DNA of 10,135 nucleotides from Collinsella aerofaciens (GTDB lineage: Bacteria; Actinomycetota; Coriobacteriia; Coriobacteriales; Coriobacteriaceae). The notes beneath the pieces are model-generated. The model was not told the origin of the DNA and ran no database searches. It saw nothing but the letters and a program-made list of their open reading frames with translations. Below, in pieces: positions 1 through 6,624 of this stretch. The stretch is from assembly GCA_905213725.1 (NCBI GenBank), contig CAJMJM010000065.1, forward strand, positions 1 to 10,135, written 5' to 3'. Position numbers and translations under genes: made by a program. Numbering within the stretch: position 1 is the stretch's first letter; each line of letters begins with the position of its first letter.

Positions 1-269
1 AGAACGACCTTTTTGGCAAGAGCATCCTTGAGCGGGGCGAATACCTTCTCGATCATGTACGGTTTGACCGCAGCGACCACGATATCGGATGCGGCGACGA
101 CCTCGGCGGCATCGTGGCAGGCGACCATGCCGCGCGCCTCGCAGCGCTCAACCAGTGCGTCGTAGCGACCCGCACAGGCGCACATGTCGCTCGCAGCTAC
201 ACCGGCAGCGATCCAGCCATCGGCCATAGCGCTCGCCATATTGCCAAAACCGACAAATCCAATCTTCAT
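1..269 (-). CDS. proC: Pyrroline-5-carboxylate reductase, N-terminal part (runs off the left edge)
   Basis: ProC reduces 1-pyrroline-5-carboxylate to L-proline with NAD(P)H in the cytoplasm, the last step of proline synthesis. Only the first 89 codons lie in the window. They start with the Rossmann dinucleotide-binding strand and loop (KIGFVGFGNMASAMADGWI, with the GxGxMA pattern) and reach the second conserved stretch ASDIVVAAVKPYMI, both typical of ProC. The ATG at 269 follows an AAGGA ribosome-binding site about 9 bases upstream. The gene lies 73 bp behind the rlmH frame on the same strand and no terminator is visible between them, so it may share a transcript with SPFH and rlmH. Family recognition is firm; completeness cannot be judged because the 3' end is missing. 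Confidence 0.93.
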   Translation of the reverse strand, partial: MKIGFVGFGNMASAMADGWIAAGVAASDMCACAGRYDALVERCEARGMVACHDAAEVVAASDIVVAAVKPYMIEKVFAPLKDALAKKVV

Positions 270-342
270 ATCGCATAGTCCTTTCAGACACATTCCTCAA
301 AACGAAAGGTATTGTCCCACGCCATTGTTTCGTATTGCCGAC

Positions 343-813
343 CTATTTGTGATACGGCTCGCCACGGCTGATCTTGCAGGCACGGTAAATCTGCTCTAGC
401 AGCACCACACGCGCCAGGTTATGCGGCAAGGTAATGTGTCCAAAGCTGAGCATCTCGTCGGCGCGGGCGCGCACCTCATCACTCACGCCGTCCGAACCGC
501 CGATTACAAAGGCAATGTCGCTGCTGCCTCGCAGCATAAGATCGTCGAGCCGCGCCGAGAGCTCCTCACTCGAACGCTCCTTGCCCTCGATAGCCAGCAG
601 GATCACATGCGCCCGAGACGGCAATGCAGCAAGAATTGCCGCCCCCTCCTAGTCGCGCGCGGCATCCACGCCGCCCGCCTTAGCCGGGTCGATATCGGCC
701 ACCTCGCGGATATCAACCTTGGCATAGGCACCTAGGCGCTTGGTGTACTCAGCGCACGCGTCCTTCCAAAAGCGCTCCTTGAGCTTACCGACGCAAACGA
801 CGGTGTATTTCAC
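343..813 (-). pseudogene. rlmH: rlmH, 23S rRNA pseudouridine-1915 N3-methyltransferase, interrupted by an in-frame amber codon
   Basis: RlmH is a small SPOUT-class methyltransferase that methylates N3 of pseudouridine 1915 in 23S rRNA helix 69. The frame from GTG 813 to TAG 343 would encode 156 residues, the usual family length. The N-terminus (VKYTVVCVGKLKERFWKDA) is typical. The C-terminal half carries the family features LLAIEGKERSSEEL, FVIGGSDG, LSFGHITLPHNLARVVLLEQ and the ending YRACKISRGEPYHK. Codon 55 (bases 651-649) is TAG in the same frame, so translation should stop after 54 residues, before the SAM-binding knot. No frameshift is needed to join the halves; one base change (for example from AAG, GAG or CAG) explains it. 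The start is supported by AAGGAG inside the end of the SPFH gene, whose stop lies 6 bases away. TAG is the ordinary stop of several neighbours, so recoding is unlikely. It could be a true null allele or a sequencing error. Confidence 0.9.
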
Positions 814-819
814 GCGCGT

Positions 820-1758
820 CTACTCCTTCGAATCGTTTTGAACTTTGCTGGCGGTCAGCATCTGCTCGAACATCGAGGCCGACTGCGAAAAGTCGCTCGG
901 CAGCACGACCGTCGAGGTTTTACCCGTGCGAGCGAACTCCGTCATCATCTCGGACCACTGCGTAAACATGAACAGTTGGTTGGCCTCGTCATTGCCGACA
1001 CCCGTCTCTTGGATGATCTCGAGCGAATCTTTGATACCCAGCGCGATGGCCTTGCGCTGGTTGGCGATGCCCTCGCCCGCCTTTTCCATTGCCTCGGCCT
1101 CGGCGGTCGCCTCGGTGACGCGCTTGATGCGGTCGGCCTCAGCGAGCTCCTGTGCCGCAGCGCGCTTGCGCTGGGCAGCGTTGATGTCGTTCATGGAGTT
1201 CTCGACCTCGGTCGGCAGCGCGATTTTGGTGATGAGTGTCGACACGAGGGTGAAGCCGTAGGCAGCCATCTGCTCGGACACGGTGGCATTAACGTCCTTG
1301 GCGATGTCATCCTTCTTGGCGAAGACCTCATCGAGTGTGTAGACGGGAATCGAAGAGCGCAGAGCGTCGGTGATGAAGTCACGCATCTGGTCGACGGGCT
1401 CCTGCAGCATATAGTAGCTCTTGTAGATGCCCGAATCTGCCGGGCCGGCGCCCATGTCATAGCTCACGTGGTACTGAGCAGAGACCTCAAGGCCGATGGT
1501 CACGTTGTCCTGGGTCTTAACGTCGATGCCAAAACCGTTTTTCATGGTGCGCAGACTCACCGTGGCGGCCTTGCGGTCGATCACGGGCACCTTCATGTGG
1601 AAGCCCGCGTTGACGATGCGGTTAAACTTGCCCAGACGCTCAATGATCATGGTATGCTGTTGTTCAACGACATAGCAGACGTTAGGAAGCAGCAGCAACA
1701 GGATGATGATGGGAATCAAAAGGCTGGTAAGGGCGGCGATGATACCGGACAACAGCAT
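820..1758 (-). CDS. SPFH/band-7 (stomatin/HIR-like) membrane protein
   Basis: This 312-residue protein is of the stomatin/prohibitin/flotillin/HflK-C type, closest in feel to the bacterial hypersensitive-induced-response-like branch. Such proteins form membrane-anchored oligomeric scaffolds; the client of this one is unknown. Residues of about 4-28 form one hydrophobic membrane segment (ALTSLLIPIIILLLLL). The SPFH domain follows at about 32-200, opening with VEQQHTMIIERLGKFNRIV and containing RDFITDALRSSIPVYTLDEV. A charged Ala/Glu-rich helix starting at NDINAAQRKRAAAQELAEAD and continuing to about 260 is the expected coiled coil. I chose ATG 1758 because GAGGAG lies 6-8 bases upstream; a GTG 7 codons earlier would place that site inside the gene. 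A possible -10 (TATCCT, 1796-1791) has no good -35. Its stop lies 6 bases before the rlmH start and probably couples their translation. Confidence 0.9.
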   Translation of the reverse strand: MLLSGIIAALTSLLIPIIILLLLLPNVCYVVEQQHTMIIERLGKFNRIVNAGFHMKVPVIDRKAATVSLRTMKNGFGIDVKTQDNVTIGLEVSAQYHVSYDMGAGPADSGIYKSYYMLQEPVDQMRDFITDALRSSIPVYTLDEVFAKKDDIAKDVNATVSEQMAAYGFTLVSTLITKIALPTEVENSMNDINAAQRKRAAAQELAEADRIKRVTEATAEAEAMEKAGEGIANQRKAIALGIKDSLEIIQETGVGNDEANQLFMFTQWSEMMTEFARTGKTSTVVLPSDFSQSASMFEQMLTASKVQNDSKE

Positions 1759-1829
1759 GGTCTCTCCTCTGATAGGCACACGTTGGCACTAGGATACCCG
1801 CACGAAGCAGCAACATGACATCAACAAGA

Positions 1830-1893
1830 GGCCCATAACAAAAAAGCTCCCATTGCTGGGAGCTCTTTCATTTAATGGTGCGGGCGAAAGGAC
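1830..1893 (-). repeat. Distal copy of the tRNA-Leu tail plus terminator (direct repeat A2)
   Basis: These 64 bp repeat, with only a few differences (one indel in the A-run and two substitutions), the 63 bp at 2019-2081. Read on the minus strand, the copy begins inside the T-loop of tRNA-Leu (GTCCTTTCGCCCGCACCA), includes the acceptor 3' strand with encoded CCA, and continues through the terminator to GGGCC. It is not attached to any tRNA body. Direct repeats spanning T-loop to 3' end are what tRNA-targeting integrases leave as attachment-site pairs, but a simple duplication could give the same pattern. Confidence 0.9.
1838..1864 (-). terminator. Rho-independent terminator in distal tRNA-Leu tail copy
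   Basis: The stem AGCTCCCA / TGGGAGCT (8 bp) with loop TTGC lies at 1845-1864. On the minus strand a T-run interrupted by one G (TTTTTTGTT) follows it. It duplicates the terminator at 2026-2052 and would catch transcripts that read through the first one before the SPFH gene. Confidence 0.75.
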
Positions 1894-2018
1894 GTCCGCG
1901 TATCCGCTTCGCGGATCCGCACCGGCTTCGGCCGCCTGCCGGCGTCCTCGCCAGCTCGCTAAAAACGCTCCGCGTTTTCTTTACGCTCGCTCCTTCACAG
2001 GTTCAAGTCCCTGTGATG
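1894..2018. other. Hairpin-rich spacer of the tRNA-Leu element (element A body)
   Basis: This 125 bp G+C-rich stretch separates the two tRNA-tail copies. I see four hairpins in order: ATCCGC/GCGGAT (1902-1916, loop TTC); CGGC/GCCG with a TTCG loop (1923-1934); AAAACGC/GCGTTTT (1962-1978, loop TCC); and TCACAGG/CCTGTGA (1995-2016) whose loop region reads GGTTCAAGTCC on the plus strand. That last core is the T-loop core of the neighbouring tRNA-Leu in opposite orientation. The layout matches 7987-8109 near tRNA-Phe hairpin by hairpin. I see no credible coding frame. Possible roles are a non-autonomous mobile unit or a structured RNA; function is unknown. Confidence 0.7.
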
Positions 2019-2081
2019 GGCCCATAAAAAAAAGCTCCCATTGCTGGGAGCTCTTTAATTTAATGGTGCGGGCGAAAGGAC
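2019..2081 (-). repeat. Proximal tRNA-Leu tail plus terminator (direct repeat A1)
   Basis: This 63 bp copy overlaps the 3' end of the intact tRNA-Leu gene (2064-2081) and runs on through its terminator. It pairs with 1830-1893. The inner repeat boundary, at 2081 here and 1893 in the other copy, falls in the T-loop of the tRNA. Confidence 0.9.
2026..2052 (-). terminator. Rho-independent terminator of tRNA-Leu
   Basis: An 8-bp stem AGCTCCCA/TGGGAGCT with loop TTGC (2033-2052) is followed on the minus strand by eight T residues (2033-2026). It lies 11 bases behind the CCA end of tRNA-Leu, as expected for a single-tRNA transcription unit. Confidence 0.88.
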
Positions 2082-2150
2082 TTGAACCTTCATGGGGTTG
2101 CCCCCATACGGACCTGAACCGTACGCGTCTGCCAATTCCGCCACGCCCGC
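2064..2150 (-). tRNA. tRNA-Leu, anticodon CAG
   Basis: The 87-nt gene includes an encoded CCA. The acceptor stem GCGGGCG/CGCCCGC pairs perfectly. The anticodon stem TACGG/CCGTA encloses the loop TTCAGGT, giving anticodon CAG (plus-strand bases 2114-2116), which reads CUG. A long class II variable arm (TGGGG-GCAA-CCCCA) confirms the leucine type, and the T-arm has the core GGTTCAAGTCC. It is transcribed from its own promoter between it and tatD and ends at the terminator 2026-2052. Confidence 0.97.
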
Positions 2151-2161
2151 GTGCAGGAATT

Positions 2162-2190
2162 AGAATAACGGAGCGCCACCACGAACGCAA
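2162..2190 (-). promoter_or_regulatory. Promoter of tRNA-Leu
   Basis: On the minus strand the -35 TTGCGT (2190-2185) and the -10 TATTCT (2167-2162) are 17 bases apart. The start point would be about 5-8 bases before the mature tRNA 5' end region. The element lies directly behind the tatD stop codon. Confidence 0.55.
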
Positions 2191-2193
2191 GAA

Positions 2194-3111
2194 CTATTTT
2201 TGAAAAAGTTTGCAGGCATTCTCCCAAGCGGCTTGCGCGATTGCCTCAGCATCCTCGCCGGTACGATCGACACGGTCGTTGACCAGCGTGTTTGCCGTAA
2301 TGGAGATCATTGCGGGCTCGCATTCAAGACCGCGGATGGGCTCCGGAGCCATATACGGGCAATCCGTCTCGAACAAAATTCGATCGAGTGGGGTTGCCGC
2401 AAATGCCTCGCGCACATCGTCGTTGCGCTTAAAGGTGGCCGCACCGCCATAGGCGATATAGCAGCCCAAATCCACAAAGCGCTCCATCGTGGCGCGGTCC
2501 TCGCCAAAACAGTGCAGCACACAACCAGCCTGGGGCACACCCACCTCGCGCAGTACGTTGTACGCATCAACGTGCGAGGTGCGCTCCCCATCCGAGTCCT
2601 CGTGACGCAGGTGCAGCTCCACCGGCACATTGCGGCGCACGGCAAGCTCGAGCTGGCGCGCCATGCAATCAATCTGCACGTTATGGGGTGCCGGCGCGAT
2701 ATCGTCGTCATAGTCCATGTGATAGTCCAGGCCGATTTCGCCAATACCGGCGCATAAGGGGTCATCAAGTGCGGCAACGACCTGTGCATGAACGTCGTCG
2801 GTATAGTCCGGCGCGCCATACGGATGCACGCCGGCAAGATACTTGATCTGCGGGATATCCTGCATCGGAAGAATCTCACGCACCAGCCAGTCGCTATAGT
2901 CCGCCACGCTGCGCTTGTCGGCAATGGGGGCGAACATCGTCACCAACAGGTCGACGCCCGCGGCTTTGGCACGCAGGAGCGTCTCGGGCACATCCTTGCC
3001 CCAAAACGAAAGCAGATGTGCATGCGTGTCGGCAAGCGGCGCCAAGGGCACGGGACAAGCAACCGTCTTCTTTTTCTTGGTAAACGTCACGCGTTCGGCA
3101 TTAGGCATCAT
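2194..3111 (-). CDS. tatD: TatD-family metal-dependent hydrolase (DNase-like)
   Basis: TatD proteins are TIM-barrel, divalent-metal-dependent hydrolases of the amidohydrolase superfamily; characterised members have 3'-5' exonuclease/DNase activity. The 305-residue product has the family motifs in order: ADTHAHL (first metal His pair, near residue 29), AGVHPYG, IGEIGLDYH (bridging Glu), VELHLRHE, LHCFGED and FETDCPYMAPEPIRG (last metal Asp). It is longer than the usual 255-265 residues because of an N-terminal extension of about 26 residues that includes KKKK. ATG 3111 follows GGGAG by 8 bases; there is no later ATG before the first motif except the adjacent codon 2. The start overlaps the end of rsmA by 11 bp, so the two are co-translated. 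The family call is secure; the true substrate is not known. Confidence 0.93.
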   Translation of the reverse strand: MMPNAERVTFTKKKKTVACPVPLAPLADTHAHLLSFWGKDVPETLLRAKAAGVDLLVTMFAPIADKRSVADYSDWLVREILPMQDIPQIKYLAGVHPYGAPDYTDDVHAQVVAALDDPLCAGIGEIGLDYHMDYDDDIAPAPHNVQIDCMARQLELAVRRNVPVELHLRHEDSDGERTSHVDAYNVLREVGVPQAGCVLHCFGEDRATMERFVDLGCYIAYGGAATFKRNDDVREAFAATPLDRILFETDCPYMAPEPIRGLECEPAMISITANTLVNDRVDRTGEDAEAIAQAAWENACKLFQK

Positions 3112-3961
3112 GGATTAGCTCCCGGGCCAGACGGACAAAGTCGGCAACATCGAGCGTCTCGGCGCGCGTGGTGGGTGCGATACCGCAAACCTCAAAAGCG
3201 GCATCGAGCACGTCCTTGGCAAAACCGTTGGCGCTCATGGAATTGCGGATGGTCTTGCGACGCTGAGCAAATGCAGCATCAATCACGCGGGCCACAAATT
3301 CGCGATCGAGTCCTTCGGGTACCACGCCGTCAACACGGTCGATACGCACGACGGCCGAGTCCACGTGCGGCGCCGGCATAAAGCAACGCGGCGGCACCTC
3401 AAAGCGACCCGTCACCTGCGCATACAGGCCGAGCTTTGCCGTATAGCCGCCATAGGTCTTGTTGCCCGGCACTGCGGCAATGCGATCGGCAACCTCCTTT
3501 TGCACCATGACGACGGCGCGCTTGAGCGCGGGCATCGTCTGGAAGAACTGCAGGATGATTGTCGCCGCCACGTTATAGGGCAAGTTCGCGACAAATACCG
3601 TGGGCTCGCCGCCGGCGGCCTGCTCAATCTGCTCCGGGCCCACCTTAAGCGCGTCGCCCATGATAAAGCGGAAGTTGGCGTAGTCGGCGGCGTGAGCATC
3701 GAGCACCGGCTCGAGCTCGGGATCTGCCTCAATCGACGTAACGAACCCCGCCTCCAGCAGCAGGGCCAACGTCAGCGTGCCGCAACCCGGGCCGACCTCG
3801 AGCACGCGCTCATCGCCCGCAAGCTCAGCGAGCTCACAGATACGTTCGATCACATGGTTGTCGATCAGGAAGTTCTGGCCCAGGCGATGCTTGGTCGCAA
3901 GGCCAAACTCCTCTAGCAGCTCCCTAGTTGCCGTGGGGTTTGCCAAAGGCGAAGTTGTCAT
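3101..3961 (-). CDS. rsmA: 16S rRNA (adenine1518-N6/adenine1519-N6)-dimethyltransferase
   Basis: RsmA (KsgA) adds four methyl groups from SAM to two adjacent adenines in helix 45 of 16S rRNA late in 30S assembly; its loss gives kasugamycin resistance. The 286-residue protein is full length. It shows motif X (HRLGQNFLID, about residues 26-35), motif I (VLEVGPGCGTLTLALL), the catalytic motif IV (VANLPYNVA), VVMVQKEVADRI, and the post-IV element PRCFMPAPHVDSAVVRI, followed by the C-terminal helical domain. ATG 3961 has the strong site AAGGAGG 6 bases upstream. It lies behind metG, separated by a hairpin terminator at 3992-4029, and its stop overlaps the tatD start, giving an rsmA-tatD pair. I see no convincing promoter in the 107-bp gap, so partial readthrough from metG is possible. 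Confidence 0.96.
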   Translation of the reverse strand: MTTSPLANPTATRELLEEFGLATKHRLGQNFLIDNHVIERICELAELAGDERVLEVGPGCGTLTLALLLEAGFVTSIEADPELEPVLDAHAADYANFRFIMGDALKVGPEQIEQAAGGEPTVFVANLPYNVAATIILQFFQTMPALKRAVVMVQKEVADRIAAVPGNKTYGGYTAKLGLYAQVTGRFEVPPRCFMPAPHVDSAVVRIDRVDGVVPEGLDREFVARVIDAAFAQRRKTIRNSMSANGFAKDVLDAAFEVCGIAPTTRAETLDVADFVRLARELIHDA

Positions 3962-3991
3962 GGTTGCCTCCTTAACATGGTGGCTGCATCG

Positions 3992-4029
3992 TAAAGCAAA
4001 AGGGCATGGACCGTTGCGGCCATGCCCTT
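3992..4029 (-). terminator. Hairpin terminator behind metG
   Basis: A 10-bp perfect stem AAGGGCATGG/CCATGCCCTT (4000-4029) extends inward with CCG/CGG after one bulged base. On the minus strand it is followed by an interrupted T-tract (TTTTGCTTT), so termination may be incomplete. It lies 39 bases behind the metG stop. Confidence 0.65.
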
Positions 4030-4068
4030 ACAGCTAAACAGCAAATTGCCGATATGGCGCGCAGCGGC

Positions 4069-5670
4069 TTAGCCCAGACGCGGGAACAGCGGCTCGCCCT
4101 TCTCGACGGGCTGACCACCGGCAAGCAGGCCCCAAGCGCAAATGCCCTTGAGGTCGTCGCTCGCGGCCTCGTCCTCGCAGGACAGGCGGCGCAGGGCCTC
4201 GGCAGAAGTCTGGGGCATGAGCGGCATCAGCAGGTGAGCGGCAATGCGGATGGCCTCGAGCAGGTTGTAGATCACAAACGCCAGCTCGTCAGCCTTGGCC
4301 TCGTCCTTGGCAAGCGCCCAGGGCTCGGAGTCCTCGATGTAGTGGTTGGCGGCATGGATGAGCTCCATGACCTCGTCCTTAGCTCCACCATAATCGAGCA
4401 CGTCCATCTTGGCCATGTAGCGCTCGACCAGACCATCGGCGATCTTTGCCAGCGGGTTGTCGAACGCATCGAACGATGCGGGCTTGGCGGGCGCGCAACC
4501 ATCAAAGTACTTGCCGCTCATGTTGAGCGAACGCGAGATAAGGTTGCCCCAACTGTTGGCCAGGTCGGCGTTGTAGACCTGCTCCATGCGATCGAAGCTG
4601 ATGGCACCGTCGGTGCCGGGGACGACGTCGGTCATAAAGTAGTAGCGATAGCCCTCGACGCCCAACATGTCGATAACGTCCTGCGGAGCGATGGCGTTGC
4701 CGCGGCTCTTGGACATCTTCTCGGCCTTGCCGGTCTCGGCATTGCGCACGGTCAGGAAGCCGTGGGCAAAGACGTGCTCGGGCAGGGCCTCGCCGATGGC
4801 CATGAGCATGGCGGGCCAAATGACGCAGTGGAAGCGGATGATGTCCTTGCCCACGATGTGGAACTGCGCGGGCCAGCGATAGGCCAGCTCGGCACGCGCC
4901 TCGTCGGTGTCGACACCGTAGCCGACGGCCGTCATATAGTTGAGCAGCGCATCGAACCACACGTAGGTCACGTGACCCTCGTCAAACGGGACCTGAATGC
5001 CCCAGTCAAAGCTCGTACGGCTCACGGAAAGGTCATTAAGGCCGCCCTCGACAAAGCTACGTACCTCGTTCATGCGGAACGCAGGCTCGACAAAGTCGGG
5101 GTGCTCGTCGTAAAGCTTGAGCAGCTTGTCCTGGAAAGCGGAAAGCTTAAAGAAGTAGGACTCCTCCTGCACGCGCTCAAGCGGACGGTGGCAGTCAGGG
5201 CACAGGTGCTGGCCGACGCTGCCGTACTCCTCGTCGCCCTTCTGGACCTGCGTATCGGTGAAGTAGGTCTCGTCAGGCACGCAATACCAACCGTCGTAGC
5301 TGCCCTTATACAGGTAGCCGGACTCCTTCATGCGCTCCCACAGGTACTGCACGGCATGATGCTGGCGCGGCTCGGTGGTGCGGATGAAGTCGTCGTTGGA
5401 GATCTCGAGCTTGCTCCAAAGCTCCTTGAAGTGCGGAGCCTGGCTGTCGGTCCACTCCTGCGGCGTCATGTTGTGCTTGGCTGCGGCCTCGGCGACCTTC
5501 TCGCCGTGCTCGTCCATGCCGGTCAGGAACTTGACGTTATAGCCGGCGGAGCGACGATAACGGGCCTGAACGTCGGCGATGATGGTGGAATAAGCCGTGC
5601 CCAGGTGCGGATCGGCGTTGACGTAGTAGATGGGCGTCGTGATAAAGAACGAAGGCTTACTTTGATCCAT
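4069..5670 (-). CDS. metG: Methionyl-tRNA synthetase
   Basis: MetG charges tRNA-Met, including the initiator, with methionine using ATP in the cytoplasm. The 533-residue product has the class I signatures: TTPIYYVNADPHLGTAY at the N-terminus (HLGT in the HIGH position), a zinc-knuckle insert with CPDC at about residues 159-162, VTYVWFDALLNYMT, HIVGKDIIRFHCVIWPA and the KMSKS loop (EKMSKSRGN). The C-terminal half is the alpha-helical anticodon-binding domain. There is no C-terminal EMAP-II-like tRNA-binding extension, so this is the short form. ATG 5670 follows GGAGGA by 8 bases. It lies 69 bp behind rsmI; a TAGAAT -10-like box (5715-5710) in that gap lacks a clear -35, so readthrough from rsmI is the simpler model. 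The hairpin at 3992-4029 ends the unit. Confidence 0.97.
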   Translation of the reverse strand: MDQSKPSFFITTPIYYVNADPHLGTAYSTIIADVQARYRRSAGYNVKFLTGMDEHGEKVAEAAAKHNMTPQEWTDSQAPHFKELWSKLEISNDDFIRTTEPRQHHAVQYLWERMKESGYLYKGSYDGWYCVPDETYFTDTQVQKGDEEYGSVGQHLCPDCHRPLERVQEESYFFKLSAFQDKLLKLYDEHPDFVEPAFRMNEVRSFVEGGLNDLSVSRTSFDWGIQVPFDEGHVTYVWFDALLNYMTAVGYGVDTDEARAELAYRWPAQFHIVGKDIIRFHCVIWPAMLMAIGEALPEHVFAHGFLTVRNAETGKAEKMSKSRGNAIAPQDVIDMLGVEGYRYYFMTDVVPGTDGAISFDRMEQVYNADLANSWGNLISRSLNMSGKYFDGCAPAKPASFDAFDNPLAKIADGLVERYMAKMDVLDYGGAKDEVMELIHAANHYIEDSEPWALAKDEAKADELAFVIYNLLEAIRIAAHLLMPLMPQTSAEALRRLSCEDEAASDDLKGICAWGLLAGGQPVEKGEPLFPRLG

Positions 5671-5739
5671 GGGGTTTGTCCTCCAGAAAAACGTTGCATA
5701 CAGGGGATGATTCTAGCGCAAGGGCTGGATATCCTCCAT

Positions 5740-6618
5740 CTATTGCATATCGAGCACCATGGCATAGACATCGCGCTTACGGCGCGAGTACTTCTGCGAC
5801 AGGCGCTTGGCCACCGCAGAGGCGGGCTCTCCCTCCTCGAGCGCGGCGCGGATATCCTCGCGCAGAGCCTCGTCGGGATCCGCTGCCGCGGCGCCAACCG
5901 GCACGATACCGGCCTCCTCATCTTCGCTCGGCGGCGCGATGACCAGCGCAATCTCGCCCTTTACCTCGCCGCGAGCACGCAGCTCCTCGGCGAGCTGGGC
6001 GGCGGGCCCGCGCAAGACCTCCTCGTGCAGCTTGGTGAGTTCGCGGCAGACGGCAACCTCACGTTGGGGAAAGACCTCCGCCACGGCCTCGAGCGTCGCC
6101 ACGATGCGATGTGGAGACTCGTAGAAGATGAGTGCGCCGGGCACCACGGCAAGACGCTGCAGTCGGCGCACGCGGTCGCCGTGCTTGCGACCCAAAAAGC
6201 CTTCGAAGAAGAAATGCTCGCAGGGAATGCCGGACGAAACGAGCGCCGTGACGCAAGCAGAAGGCCCGGGAATAACTTCGACGGGCACATCGGCCTCACG
6301 CGCCGCCTCGACCAGCGCCTGGCCGGGATCGGACACGCTCGGCATGCCGGCGTCCGAGGCAAAGGCGAGGGTCTCCCCCGCCAGCAGGCGGTCGACCAGG
6401 CCGGCGGCGCGGCTGGCGATCACATTCTCGTCGCAACGGACAAGCGGCTTGGAAATGCCCAGGTGCATCAGCAGCTTTGACGTCACACGCGTGTCTTCGC
6501 AGCAGATGACATCGGCAGCGGCAAAGGCTTCGCCAACGCGCGGGGACAGGTCGCCCAGGTTGCCGATGGGCGTGCCGACCACATAGAGTTTGCCCGTATG
6601 GGCGCTGTTTTGCGTCAT
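5740..6618 (-). CDS. rsmI: 16S rRNA (cytidine1402-2'-O)-methyltransferase
   Basis: RsmI methylates the 2'-OH of C1402 in the decoding centre of 16S rRNA using SAM. The 292-residue sequence carries all the family hallmarks of this tetrapyrrole-methylase-fold enzyme: KLYVVGTPIGNLGDLSPR, VICCEDTRVT, FASDAGMPSVSDPG, VIPGPSA, FFFEGFLGRK and IFYESPHRI. The C-terminal basic helical segment (AVAKRLSQKYSRRKRDVY) is also usual. ATG 6618 lies 6 bases behind the stop of the GH5-like gene, with only a weak AGG upstream, so translation probably depends on coupling to that gene. It is followed by metG, the common actinobacterial order. Confidence 0.96.
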   Translation of the reverse strand: MTQNSAHTGKLYVVGTPIGNLGDLSPRVGEAFAAADVICCEDTRVTSKLLMHLGISKPLVRCDENVIASRAAGLVDRLLAGETLAFASDAGMPSVSDPGQALVEAAREADVPVEVIPGPSACVTALVSSGIPCEHFFFEGFLGRKHGDRVRRLQRLAVVPGALIFYESPHRIVATLEAVAEVFPQREVAVCRELTKLHEEVLRGPAAQLAEELRARGEVKGEIALVIAPPSEDEEAGIVPVGAAAADPDEALREDIRAALEEGEPASAVAKRLSQKYSRRKRDVYAMVLDMQ

Positions 6619-6624
6619 ATCAAC

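Noticed and set aside
649..651. Amber codon read as pyrrolysine or a reassigned codon
   Set aside because: At least four neighbouring genes end in TAG, and RlmH has no known special residue here; a nonsense mutation or base error is simpler.
838..1818. A 326-codon plus-strand frame opposite the SPFH gene
   Set aside because: Shadow of the SPFH gene; His- and Asp-rich composition typical of antisense translation and no start signal.
1894..2018. CRISPR array or integron cassette site
   Set aside because: There are no repeated units with variable spacers and no integron-type paired core sites; the stem-loops differ from each other.
1853..2203. A 116-codon plus-strand frame crossing the antisense of tRNA-Leu and the element
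   Set aside because: It contains the AKGLEPS-type peptide that arises from reading tRNA genes backwards, has no ribosome-binding site and covers terminators. It is a spurious frame.
4006..6480. An 824-codon plus-strand frame opposite metG and rsmI
   Set aside because: Both metG and rsmI are complete, motif-rich genes on the other strand. Long stop-free antisense frames are expected from G+C-rich codon bias, and the frame has no recognisable domain.
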